DNA of 64,000 bases from Pedobacter cryoconitis (GTDB taxonomy: Bacteria > Bacteroidota > Bacteroidia > Sphingobacteriales > Sphingobacteriaceae). A program made the translations under genes and the position numbers. Below, one piece after another: positions 28,489 to 36,149 of this stretch. Position 1 is the first letter of the stretch. Each line of letters starts with the position of its first letter. The notes beneath the pieces are model-generated. The model did not search any database, was not told the DNA's origin, and was given only the letters and a program-made list of their open reading frames with translations. The stretch covers positions 358,440 to 422,439 of the forward strand of contig NZ_QLLR01000001.1 of the NCBI RefSeq assembly GCF_003259615.1, in the 5' to 3' direction.

Positions 28489-29327
28489 TAACGTATATCT
28501 TGAATTGCAACAGGGTCCATATCTGCATAATCAAGGTTTTCACCTCCCATGCCCCAAATAAAACTATAATTTTGTGTACCACTTCCAGAATGAATGCTCC
28601 ATGGCGGAGAAACAATAGCATCGTGGTTACCCATTAAAACATGACGGGTTTCTTGCGGCTGGCCCATTAAATGGAACACCCGCTGATCCGCCGCTACATC
28701 AAAATAGAAATAAGCTTCCATCCTTCTGTCATGCGTATGTGCCGGCATTGTATTCCAGACACTACCATTGGCCAGAATCGTTAAGCCCATCACCAATTGG
28801 CTGCTTTGAATCCCATCCCGGTGAATATATTTAATGATTCTGCGTTCATTTGCGGTGTTTAAGCTACCTAATTCTGTAGAAACCGCATCTGCATGAACTA
28901 ATAAAGTTACAGGATAAGCCTGATGCGCAGGTGTCGACAAGCAATAAAATACTGCCGGATTTGCTGCATCTGCACTTTTGAATTTCACTTCCTTCACCCC
29001 TTTCCCAAGGTATAAAGCATCCAGTTTATTGACTTCAAATGTTTTACCGTCCGCTTCAATTGAACCTGAACCGCCAACATTGATAATCCCTATTTCTCTT
29101 CTTTCCAGAAAATAATCGGCACGCAGGTTTGAATAATTCCCTAAGACAACGGTTTCAGCAACCGGATGTACCAGCCCGACAATCATTCTGTCGTAATGTG
29201 TATAGGCGAAATTAGCCTTATTTTCTTCTTTCAAATCAGTCAGTAAAAACCTTGATCTGATTTTCTCCGTATCATATGTTTTAAAATCATCCGGATGCAC
29301 CGCATGTAACACTTTCATATCTTTCAT
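28488..29327 (-). CDS. kduI: 5-keto-4-deoxyuronate isomerase
   Basis: A 279-residue cupin-type isomerase of standard length. The metal site is visible in PAHTHDRRMEAYFYFD (His, His, Glu). The N-terminal VLHAVHPDDFKTYDTEKIRSRFL and the C-terminal SPPWSIHSGSGTQNYSFIWGM are typical of KduI. It converts 5-keto-4-deoxyuronate, the product of GH88 action, to 2,5-diketo-3-deoxygluconate. It is directly followed by kduD with a one-base overlap. Confidence 0.95.
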   Translation of the reverse strand: MKDMKVLHAVHPDDFKTYDTEKIRSRFLLTDLKEENKANFAYTHYDRMIVGLVHPVAETVVLGNYSNLRADYFLERREIGIINVGGSGSIEADGKTFEVNKLDALYLGKGVKEVKFKSADAANPAVFYCLSTPAHQAYPVTLLVHADAVSTELGSLNTANERRIIKYIHRDGIQSSQLVMGLTILANGSVWNTMPAHTHDRRMEAYFYFDVAADQRVFHLMGQPQETRHVLMGNHDAIVSPPWSIHSGSGTQNYSFIWGMGGENLDYADMDPVAIQDIR

Positions 29328-29371
29328 TGTAATATTTTAATATAGTGACGGCTTTTTAAGGCCCTTTTATT

Positions 29372-30175
29372 CTATTTTTTCTCTGCAGGGATCAAGCTTG
29401 AAATCCAGTGAATCAAATCAGTTCCGGCTTTAAGATTATCATAGGCAGCAGGAAGTTTTTTTCCATCTACATATTCATTGTACAACCAGGGATCACCAAT
29501 GATAATAACCGATCCTTTACCAAATTTTGATAAGGCAATCACGTCATAACCATCTTTATCTTTCAGCACAGATTTTGCAGGGGCGCTAATTGCTAAACTA
29601 CTGAATTCTTTGATAAACAGTTGTTTCGCTGTTTTGAAGACAGGATCTCCTGCAGGCACCATAATTTTACCCATATCAAATTGATCACCAGTTACTTTTC
29701 CCTGGCTGTCCGGATTAAACTGCACACCAAATACCTTAGCCAGGGTATTGAAATGATCTAATTCAGCATTGCCGATGTCATTCCCCATCAATACCAGGAT
29801 ACCTCCTTTTTTCACCCACTCAGAAATCGTTTTAACATCCGCCGCCTGAACAAACTTAGGATCACTGCTTTCTTTTTCCGTATCCGGATCTACAATAATA
29901 TAAACAGCAGAACTTTTTAGATTTTGTGCAGTCGGCGCTGCATAGAGTGTGGAAGTTTTAAATCCGGCTTTGTTGAATTCGGCTCCCCACAGAGAGAAAC
30001 CGCCATTGGTCTGCTCATCCCATTTGTAATGCCAGGAAACGGGTTTTCCGTCTTTGTCTTTTTTAGTTTCGTTGTTGAAGTAGGAATCAAGCATTACTGT
30101 TTTCTTACTTTGTGCGTGACCGTTTAAAGTGGTAAAAACGAGAACACTGGAAACTATCCATTGTAATTTATTCAT
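29372..30175 (-). CDS. Exported DUF4350 protein, first gene of the uronate operon
   Basis: About 267 residues from the chosen start MNKLQWIVSSVLVFTTLNGHAQ, a clean signal peptide; a longer in-frame reading adds 26 residues that would hide it. The body resembles DUF4350/ThuA-like glutamine-amidotransferase folds (VYIIVDPDTEKES, ISEWVKKGGILVLMGNDIGN, GKGSVIIIGDPWLYNEY). Relatives often occur fused to or beside unsaturated-uronyl hydrolases. No catalytic function is known. It sits 44 bases upstream of kduI and behind a LacI-type operator. Confidence 0.75.
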   Translation of the reverse strand: MNKLQWIVSSVLVFTTLNGHAQSKKTVMLDSYFNNETKKDKDGKPVSWHYKWDEQTNGGFSLWGAEFNKAGFKTSTLYAAPTAQNLKSSAVYIIVDPDTEKESSDPKFVQAADVKTISEWVKKGGILVLMGNDIGNAELDHFNTLAKVFGVQFNPDSQGKVTGDQFDMGKIMVPAGDPVFKTAKQLFIKEFSSLAISAPAKSVLKDKDGYDVIALSKFGKGSVIIIGDPWLYNEYVDGKKLPAAYDNLKAGTDLIHWISSLIPAEKK

Positions 30176-30209
30176 AAATATCTGGTTTATATTTCGTTTG
30201 CAACAACTA

Positions 30210-30305
30210 ACAAGTCTACATAGTTTTAGGCGCAGAATGAAACAAAAAGCCATAAATTATTGTGCAATCGTTCCCGGCACAACCAGAAATTATTTGTAGA
30301 CTTGT
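30210..30305. repeat. 11-bp inverted repeat bracketing the operator
   Basis: ACAAGTCTACA (30210-30220) and TGTAGACTTGT (30295-30305) are perfect reverse complements 74 bp apart, one on each side of the LacI-type site. They could be auxiliary protein sites or just symmetric promoter elements. Confidence 0.5.
30261..30281. promoter_or_regulatory. LacI-family operator
   Basis: An imperfect palindrome running from TGTGCAATCG to CCCGGCACA has a central CG step, the usual LacI-family layout. It lies between the divergent DUF4350-kdu operon and the lacI-type gene, so the regulator probably controls both. Confidence 0.6.
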
Positions 30306-30332
30306 ATGATTTACTAGCTGTGAGACGGAATC

Positions 30333-31349
30333 ATGTTTGAGCCCTTTACTTTAAAAGATATTGCCAAGGCATTAGGCCTTTCTACCTCCACTGTTTCCAG
30401 AGCACTGCGTGATACGCACGAAATCAGTCCGGAGACTAAGAAACTGGTGCTGGACTATGCACAGAAAATCAATTATCGTCCAAACCCTATTGCGCTGAGT
30501 TTAAAGGAGCGCAGAAGTAAATCTATCGGAGTTTCTTTGAGTGAGGTAGCAAACCAGTATTTCGCCCAGGTGGTCAATGGCATTGAATCTATTGCCTATG
30601 ACCGCGGTTATCACGTTATCATTACACAAACGCATGAGTTTTATGAGCGCGAAAAGGTGAACATCCAGCATTTGGCTTCCAGATCTGTTGACGGTTTACT
30701 TGTTTCTCTATCTGCTGAAACTACAGATACTTCTTATCTTCAGAATTTACATCAGCGAGGTTTACCTATGGTATTTTTTGACCGGGTAACCGATCAGATC
30801 AATACCCACCAGATCATTGCCAACAATGAGAAAGGCTCATTTGAAGCGACCGAATACCTGATTAATCAGGGTTGCAGGCGTATTGCCCATTTAACCAGTT
30901 CAGACCATTTGTCTATTAGTGTGGAACGGTTAAACGGATATAAACAGGCTTTAGCGAAGCATAACCTTCCTTTTAACGAGGCTTATATCAAGTATTGTGA
31001 ACATGGAGGAATGTTTCAGCAGGAGACAGAAGTGGCGATTAAGGAATTGATGAATCTGAAGGAAAAGCCCGATGGTATTTTCGTAGCCAGTGACCGGCTG
31101 AGTATTGGTGCATTGGCGGTATTCAAGGAGTTGAAAATCAAAGTCCCGCAAGAAATGGTTATCGCCGGATTTTGTAATTCTGATGTGCTTGATCTGATGT
31201 GCCCAACGCTGACTTCGGTTCGTCAGCCGGCTTTTGAAATGGGGCAGATTGCAACTGATATGCTGCTGAATTTAATAGAAAGCAAGTATCCGGTTCATGA
31301 CTTCGAAAAGAAAATACTGGATACAAGCTTATGGGTGCGCAATAGTTAA
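30333..31349 (+). CDS. LacI-family transcriptional regulator
   Basis: 338 residues. The N-terminal helix-turn-helix TLKDIAKALGLSTSTVSRAL and the hinge YRPNPIALSLKERRSKSIGV precede a periplasmic-binding-like effector domain (GLLVSLSAETTD, GIFVASDRLSIGALAVFKEL). It is divergent from the kdu/kdg operon with a candidate operator between them. It is therefore probably the uronate-intermediate-responsive repressor of that operon, possibly sensing KDG or a related sugar acid. The effector is inference. Confidence 0.9.
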   Translation: MFEPFTLKDIAKALGLSTSTVSRALRDTHEISPETKKLVLDYAQKINYRPNPIALSLKERRSKSIGVSLSEVANQYFAQVVNGIESIAYDRGYHVIITQTHEFYEREKVNIQHLASRSVDGLLVSLSAETTDTSYLQNLHQRGLPMVFFDRVTDQINTHQIIANNEKGSFEATEYLINQGCRRIAHLTSSDHLSISVERLNGYKQALAKHNLPFNEAYIKYCEHGGMFQQETEVAIKELMNLKEKPDGIFVASDRLSIGALAVFKELKIKVPQEMVIAGFCNSDVLDLMCPTLTSVRQPAFEMGQIATDMLLNLIESKYPVHDFEKKILDTSLWVRNS

Positions 31350-31403
31350 TTTATTCCGTAGTCGTTAACTCATCCAGAGGCAGTTAACTTGTTCCGTGGC
31401 AGG

Positions 31404-31841
31404 TTAATCTACATGAAACGCACGTCTCGCGATAATTTTCCAGTCTTTTTTCTCTTTTTTCAGCACTAAAACTATACCTAAGCTGATATGAGCAGGTTTA
31501 CCTCCATCATTGGTATCAGCGATTAAAACATGGCGTACAATAGCTACATTGTTCTGAACAGTAATCGATTGTTTGGTTAATTCAATCGTTTTAAAATCTG
31601 ATCTTTTCGAAGTAATGTCATCTACAAAGGTTGCTTTATTCTGAATTTTCCCACCGGAGTGTCCATAGGTTAAATCAGCTGAGGTTACACTTTCCAGGTC
31701 GGCTTTGTTGCCGCTGATCATCGCTGCTCTTAATTTCTCTACGACCGCTGCAACTTCGGTTTCTTCTTTAGAAGCTGTTTCCTGAGCTTTTGCAAATACA
31801 CAGGAGGTGATTAAAAGCAGGGATAAGATTATTTTTTTCAT
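31404..31841 (-). CDS. Exported NTF2-like (SnoaL/DUF4440-type) protein
   Basis: A 145-residue protein with a signal peptide (KKIILSLLLITSCVFAKAQ) and an NTF2-like cone fold. Recognisable parts are VVEKLRAAMISGNKADLESVTSADLTYGHSGG and the terminal KKDWKIIARRAFHVD. Members range from enzymes to ligand-binding proteins. No catalytic residues can be assigned. Standalone gene, convergent with lacI. Confidence 0.75.
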   Translation of the reverse strand: MKKIILSLLLITSCVFAKAQETASKEETEVAAVVEKLRAAMISGNKADLESVTSADLTYGHSGGKIQNKATFVDDITSKRSDFKTIELTKQSITVQNNVAIVRHVLIADTNDGGKPAHISLGIVLVLKKEKKDWKIIARRAFHVD

Positions 31842-31971
31842 AGTTTTTATGTTGATTAGGTCTTTACCAGGTTTGATATTTTGCTGGTCAAATCAAATTG
31901 TTTACAGCACATATTGATCGGCTTAAATTAATCGTTAATATTCATTATTATTATATAAAAAACAAAAATCT

Positions 31972-32394
31972 ATGAAAAAGTTATTTTTAGCATTCGCCTT
32001 TGCTGCCGCAGGATTAACTGCTTCAGCACAAACGGCTAACCAGGCTACACCAGTTGCAGCAGCGAAATCACAGGCTGCAGTTAAGCCGCAACCAGCAGTT
32101 AAGGTTCAAAAATCAAAGTCAACAATTCCCGCAGCACAGCGTGCAATTCCATATTCCAAAGAATTACAAACGAAGCTGGGTTTAAATGCGGATCAGTATG
32201 CGAAAATCTTAGTGGTCAATACGGAGTGTATTACCAGGAAAGATGCGTTAAAAGGTACGGATCAGAAAAAAGGTGGTGGCAGTAAAGAGATAGCCCAATA
32301 TCGTCAGGAACAATATAAAACTATTCTTACACCAGATCAGTTGAGCAAGTTAAAAGCATTGAATGCACAGGGTGGTGCTAAGCCAAAGGCATAA
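31972..32394 (+). CDS. Small Ala/Lys-rich exported protein, Spy/LTXXQ-like C-terminus
   Basis: 140 residues: signal peptide (AFAAAGLTASAQ), a low-complexity Ala-Gln-Val-Lys-Pro stretch at about 25-55, then a helical part (LQTKLGLNADQYAKIL, QYRQEQYKTILTPDQLSKLKAL). The last part resembles the L-T-P-x-Q segments of Spy/CpxP-type periplasmic chaperones. That relation is by eye only. It is divergent from the NTF2-like gene and followed by a hairpin. Confidence 0.65.
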   Translation: MKKLFLAFAFAAAGLTASAQTANQATPVAAAKSQAAVKPQPAVKVQKSKSTIPAAQRAIPYSKELQTKLGLNADQYAKILVVNTECITRKDALKGTDQKKGGGSKEIAQYRQEQYKTILTPDQLSKLKALNAQGGAKPKA

Positions 32395-32399
32395 GTAAG

Positions 32400-32440
32400 A
32401 GAACCGTATCGTGAAATTTCAGGATACGGTTCTAATTTCA
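32400..32440 (+). terminator. Hairpin terminator after the 140-residue protein gene
   Basis: AGAACCGTATC (32400-32410) pairs perfectly with GATACGGTTCT (32423-32433), followed by a weak T-rich stretch. Confidence 0.6.
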
Positions 32441-32442
32441 GG

Positions 32443-32571
32443 ATGAAATATATTAAAATACTACTTCTTTATTTTAGGGTTTTATTGGCGGCTTGCAGAG
32501 ACAGTAAATCAAACGGGCTGACGGGCAAGGATACTAGTAACATTCTGATTGCGCTTTTTACCCGTGGATAG
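32443..32571 (+). CDS. Possible 42-residue lipoprotein-like peptide
   Basis: A short frame begins MKYIKILLLYFRVLLAACRD, which looks like a lipoprotein signal with Cys18, and then about 24 further residues. It begins right after a hairpin, and its end overlaps the 3' end of miaE by 14 bases. It could be a genuine small lipoprotein, an entericidin-like peptide or chance. No homology is claimed. Confidence 0.3.
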   Translation: MKYIKILLLYFRVLLAACRDSKSNGLTGKDTSNILIALFTRG

Positions 32572-33139
32572 CCTCTTTGTTCCCAAAACTCTGGATCAGT
32601 TCCCCTTCAAATTCCAGCCACTCTTTCCATCGTTTATCGACATCCACATCAATCGTATATTTTCTGGCAAAGTTTAAAAACGTGGTATAATGACCAGCTT
32701 CAGAAATCATTAAATCATGATAAAACTTCGCTAACTCCTGGTCTTTAATATTCAGTGATAACACCCGGAAACGTTCACAGCTTCTGGCTTCAATCATTGC
32801 GGCAAATAACAGCCTGTCAATAAACGCATTGTTCCGGCTTCCGTCTCTGCGGCTGAATTTCACTAAACGCCCCACGTAATCATCCTTACGTTCACGGCCT
32901 AAAGTATAACCGCGTTGTTTGATAATTTCAACCACCATCTGGAAATGCTGCATTTCTTCGATAGCAATAGCTGTTAATTCTTCTACCAAATCCATATGCT
33001 CAGAATTATTAGCAATCAGCGTAATGGCATTTGTTGCTGCTTTCTGTTCACACCACGCATGATCAGTCAATATCTCTTCTAAATTTGATTCAGCAATATT
33101 TGCCCAGCGCGGGTCCGTTAATAATTTTAATCCAAGCAT
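32558..33139 (-). CDS. miaE: tRNA-(ms2io6A)-hydroxylase MiaE
   Basis: 193 residues. The di-iron ligand motifs of MiaE are visible: DHAWCEQKAATNA, IEEMQHFQMV (E-x-x-H), IEARSCERF and SEAGHYTTF (E-x-x-H). The enzyme hydroxylates the isopentenyl group of 2-methylthio-N6-isopentenyladenosine at tRNA position 37 using oxygen. Standalone gene. Confidence 0.93.
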   Translation of the reverse strand: MLGLKLLTDPRWANIAESNLEEILTDHAWCEQKAATNAITLIANNSEHMDLVEELTAIAIEEMQHFQMVVEIIKQRGYTLGRERKDDYVGRLVKFSRRDGSRNNAFIDRLLFAAMIEARSCERFRVLSLNIKDQELAKFYHDLMISEAGHYTTFLNFARKYTIDVDVDKRWKEWLEFEGELIQSFGNKEAIHG

Positions 33140-33249
33140 GAGGTTATTAATAAAATTCTTCCTGCAAAATTACAAATAATCATATTGTTTAATGGTCTGT
33201 TTAGAGAATCTGCGCTAAAAACCTTTATTTTTGCATAAATTTTAAAGGA

Positions 33250-34485
33250 ATGACCAGAAAGAGGGTATTGATTATTGGATTGGTGTGGCCTGAACCTACT
33301 TCATCAGCAGCGGGTACAAGAATAATTCAGTTAATCAATCTATTTCTTTCTCAGGGCTATGAGGCCATATTTGCTTCTGGTGCTTCTAAAAGTGAATTTA
33401 GTTTTGACTTACCAGCCATCGGCGCAACTGAGCGGGAGATTAAATTAAATGATAGCAGCTTTAATACTTTTCTACAGGAAACCAGTCCTGACATCGTACT
33501 TTTTGACCGCTTCATGGTCGAAGAACAGTATGGCTGGCGCGTACAGCAGGAATGTCCGGATGCCATCAGAATACTTGACACAGAAGATCTGCATTGTTTA
33601 CGTCATGCCCGTCAGCAGGCCATGAAAACACATAGTCCGCTGGAATTGTTTACTGATCTGGCCAAAAGAGAGATCGCCGCGATATTACGCTGTGATTTAT
33701 CTTTAATGATTTCGGAACTGGAGATAGAAATCTTACAAGAGCAGTTCCGGATAGATCCTTCTTTACTTTATTATTTACCATTTTTAGAGGAAGAACTGAC
33801 CGCAAAAGATATTCAGGAATGGAAACCATTTGAAGAACGTGAAGGATTTATGTTTATTGGCAATTTTCTTCACGAACCCAACTGGAATACTGTTCAAATA
33901 TTAAAGACTAAAGTGTGGCCTGAGCTCAGGAAAAAACTACCACAAGCTAAACTCCATATTTATGGCGCTTATGCCTCTCAAAAAGTGATGCAATTACACA
34001 ATGAAAAAGAAAAATTCTATGTTCATGGCCGTGCAAAAGATGCCCGGAAAGCAATTGCAAAACATAAAATATTACTGGCACCTATCCAGTTTGGTGCAGG
34101 TGTTAAAGGAAAATTTGTCGATGCCATGCAAGTAGGAACTCCTGCTGTGACTACTTCTATAGGTGCTGAAGCGATGAAAGGAAACCTGGAGTGGAATGGG
34201 GTGATTGCGGACGATCCTTTTCTTTTCATTAACCGGGCAGTTCAGTTATATCAGGATAAAGTCTGGTGGTTCAGGGCACAACAAAATGGGGTAAAGATTA
34301 TTAATGAACGTTATGGGAAATCAACGTTTACCCAGCCATTTATTGAATTTCTTCAAATTTTGTCACCGAATTTAACGGCTCATCGCAAGCGCAATTTCTT
34401 CGGACAGATTTTACAGCACCATACCGCAAACAGCACGAAATATATGTCATTGTGGATTGAAGAAAAGAATGCGCAAAAGGTTTAA
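33250..34485 (+). CDS. Glycosyltransferase (GT-B, family 4-like)
   Basis: A 411-residue protein without a signal peptide. The N-terminal half begins with a Rossmann strand and P-loop-like turn (VLIIGLVWPEPTSSAAGTRI). The C-terminal half has the GT4-type donor site: GFMFIGNFLHEPNWNTV, KLHIYGAYA, then VKGKFVDAMQVGTPAVTTSIGAEAM. It likely transfers a sugar from a nucleotide donor to a cell-envelope acceptor. No gene cluster surrounds it, so the substrate is unknown. Confidence 0.82.
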   Translation: MTRKRVLIIGLVWPEPTSSAAGTRIIQLINLFLSQGYEAIFASGASKSEFSFDLPAIGATEREIKLNDSSFNTFLQETSPDIVLFDRFMVEEQYGWRVQQECPDAIRILDTEDLHCLRHARQQAMKTHSPLELFTDLAKREIAAILRCDLSLMISELEIEILQEQFRIDPSLLYYLPFLEEELTAKDIQEWKPFEEREGFMFIGNFLHEPNWNTVQILKTKVWPELRKKLPQAKLHIYGAYASQKVMQLHNEKEKFYVHGRAKDARKAIAKHKILLAPIQFGAGVKGKFVDAMQVGTPAVTTSIGAEAMKGNLEWNGVIADDPFLFINRAVQLYQDKVWWFRAQQNGVKIINERYGKSTFTQPFIEFLQILSPNLTAHRKRNFFGQILQHHTANSTKYMSLWIEEKNAQKV

Positions 34486-34557
34486 AGCAAGATTTAAGCA
34501 GTTATCCAATATGACCGGTTTCTCTTTGATAAAAGAAAGAAGCTGAACTAATTGTAT

Positions 34558-34908
34558 TTAACTTTTTGTTAGTATTCCCCTTAATTTCTCTTCATGTTCA
34601 TCGCCCCATAACCCGATAGCATGAATTAAAGGGATTAAGGTCTGACCAAACGAAGTCAAACTATATTCTACTTTCGGTGGAAGCACCGGAAAAATAACCT
34701 TTGAAATCAGCTCATGCTTTTCCAGCTCGTTTAACTGAACATTCAAAACCCGGCGTGAAGCTCCCGGAATTTTTCTTTGCAGCTGGCTTGGACGAACATA
34801 TCCTTCATTGATAAAATAAAGCAATCTTATTTTCCACTTCCCATATAAGATCTCCCCTACTAAATCAAGTCCGCAATCATAGTTCTGCACTATCTTTTTC
34901 TGATACAT
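34558..34908 (-). CDS. HxlR-family winged-helix regulator
   Basis: 116 residues, normal for HxlR. The hallmark G-K-W-K-I-R-L-L-Y-F-I-N-E-G is near residues 23-36. IPGASRRVLNVQLNELEKHELI (recognition helix and linker) and YSLTSFGQTLIPLI follow. Such regulators often sense electrophiles or oxidants through a Cys near the start; Cys12 (NYDCGLDL) fits. No target gene is adjacent. Confidence 0.88.
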   Translation of the reverse strand: MYQKKIVQNYDCGLDLVGEILYGKWKIRLLYFINEGYVRPSQLQRKIPGASRRVLNVQLNELEKHELISKVIFPVLPPKVEYSLTSFGQTLIPLIHAIGLWGDEHEEKLRGILTKS

Positions 34909-35005
34909 AACACCCTATAAACACCCATAAAAACAGCATAAAAATACCTACCTGACTTACTGACAAATAAATTCAAAATAGCTAAATAATAAATCTATAT
35001 CGGCC

Positions 35006-35049
35006 GGGTACTGCCCGGGTACTGTCCGAGTACTGGTCGGGTACTCGTT
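35006..35049. repeat. Four 11-bp tandem units (GGGTACTG core)
   Basis: Units at 35006, 35017, 35028 and 35039 share G-R-G-T-A-C-T-S followed by three variable bases. They are GC-rich compared with their AT-rich surroundings and non-coding. They open the stretch that leads to the DUF6266 relic. Confidence 0.75.
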
Positions 35050-35079
35050 AGGGTAAGAGCAGTGCTAAAGTAACGCGAG

Positions 35080-35135
35080 AGCATGGCAAGTCCAAGTCAA
35101 AACAACTAGTTGAAATGACTTAGAGTTGCCATGCT
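35080..35135. repeat. 56-bp imperfect palindrome centred on ACTAGT
   Basis: Outer arms AGCATGGCAA (35080-35089) and TTGCCATGCT (35126-35135), middle arms AAGTCA/TGACTT and the central CAACTAGTTG form one nested palindrome with a few mismatches. The central AACTAGTTGAA is repeated at 35194-35204. Function is unknown; a hairpin RNA or a recombinase/regulator site are both possible. Confidence 0.7.
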
Positions 35136-35242
35136 TACAGCCCGTTTACAACCTGGTGTCACCCCGACCACCACTCAGGCACAACCAAACAATAACTAGT
35201 TGAAGATTAATGAAATTATAATTTTCCCTTTGACTAACCCAT

Positions 35243-35292
35243 GGACAACTGCGGACAATTGCAGACAGCTGAGGACAATTGCGGACATTTTT
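35243..35292. repeat. Five 10-bp tandem units (GGACAATTGC type)
   Basis: GGACAACTGC, GGACAATTGC, AGACAGCTGA, GGACAATTGC and a degenerate fifth unit follow each other without spacers, about 60 bases before the DUF6266 relic. The rest of 34909-35353 has no coding frame I would support. Confidence 0.75.
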
Positions 35293-35353
35293 TACGCATC
35301 AGGATAATCTTTAACGCGAATAGCTTACATTGATGGAAAAGCATTTATTTATT

Positions 35354-35685
35354 ATGGGAAGTTTAACGGGTAAATTTTCAAAGGGAATCCTGGGCGGTTT
35401 CATTTTTAAAGCAGCAGTTTGGAGTACTGGTCAAACCTGAAAATGTGAAGGTAACTCTGTATAAAAACGCCCTTAATTTTGAATGGGGCGAAGATAAGAC
35501 GGCATAGGTTCTCCAAACGACAGAATCATGATCCTGCTTTACAATAAAGAAGGAAGACTTTTCCTTGCCTGCTACATGGGAAGAATCGAACTTACGAAGT
35601 ATTCCTGGTATTTAAAGATGTCCTGAGTGATGCTGTTTCCAAAAGTGTTTACTGCGGAAGTGTACTCACTCAGGTCATCGCTTAA
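35354..35685 (+). pseudogene. Broken DUF6266-family gene
   Basis: The sequence begins like DUF6266 proteins (MGSLTGKFSKGILGGF) but hits a stop after 28 codons. Similarity resumes in another frame with VKVTLYKNALNFEWGEDKTA and a stop. It ends in a third segment, YEVFLVFKDVLSDAVSKSVY then CGS, which matches the usual C-terminal KEVSNSVYVGSV-like motif. Intact members are about 200 residues, so this is a shortened, frameshifted relic. DUF6266 function is unknown. Repeat arrays lie directly upstream. Confidence 0.65.
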
Positions 35686-35948
35686 AAATCTATATCAATC
35701 AGGCTGGTCAAAGGAATATGAATTCCATTTTTCAGCTGAATATATTTCTCTGTAACTGACCATACTGTCGTATTCACAGTCTTTGGGCCGAATTTTGTAT
35801 TAAAAGTAATGTCTGCTTTTGATTTGAATTCATTACCTAAACGCTGAGCACCACTGAGCTTATCTTTTAATTCCTCGATGTGGTTCTGATCTGCGGCTAT
35901 AATTTCACTTACGTCTATTGACTCCTTTTCGATTAATTCTCCTAACAT
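35682..35948 (-). CDS. Hypothetical protein, 88 residues
   Basis: Not recognised. The first 45 residues look helical and charged (EKESIDVSEIIAADQNHIEELKDKL), and the rest looks like short beta strands (TTVWSVTEKYIQLKNGIHIPLTSL). No signal peptide. Its stop overlaps the end of the DUF6266 relic. Coding-like composition supports a real gene. Confidence 0.55.
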   Translation of the reverse strand: MLGELIEKESIDVSEIIAADQNHIEELKDKLSGAQRLGNEFKSKADITFNTKFGPKTVNTTVWSVTEKYIQLKNGIHIPLTSLIDIDF

Positions 35949-36094
35949 AGTATAATGGCTAATTCTTTCCTAAATATGCATTTAATCTGTTTAAACAGCA
36001 ATAACCTCCTAAAAGAGTTACAATTCTATGAGTTTTGCTGGTCGGAATGAAAATCTAATGACATAGTTTTCAGACCGATAGTAATTTTCCCTTT

Positions 36095-36130
36095 AAATGA
36101 AAAGAGAGGCAAAAACCTCTCTTTTCATTT
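36095..36130. terminator. 15-bp stem terminator after susD
   Basis: AAATGAAAAGAGAGG (36095-36109) pairs perfectly with 36116-36130 around CAAAAA, placed 20 bases after the minus-strand susD stop. Confidence 0.8.
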
Positions 36131-36149
36131 TATGAACCTGTTAATCAGA

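Noticed and set aside
35006..35292. Short repeat clusters resembling a CRISPR array
   Set aside because: Units are 10-11 bp with no unique spacers, and no cas gene is present.
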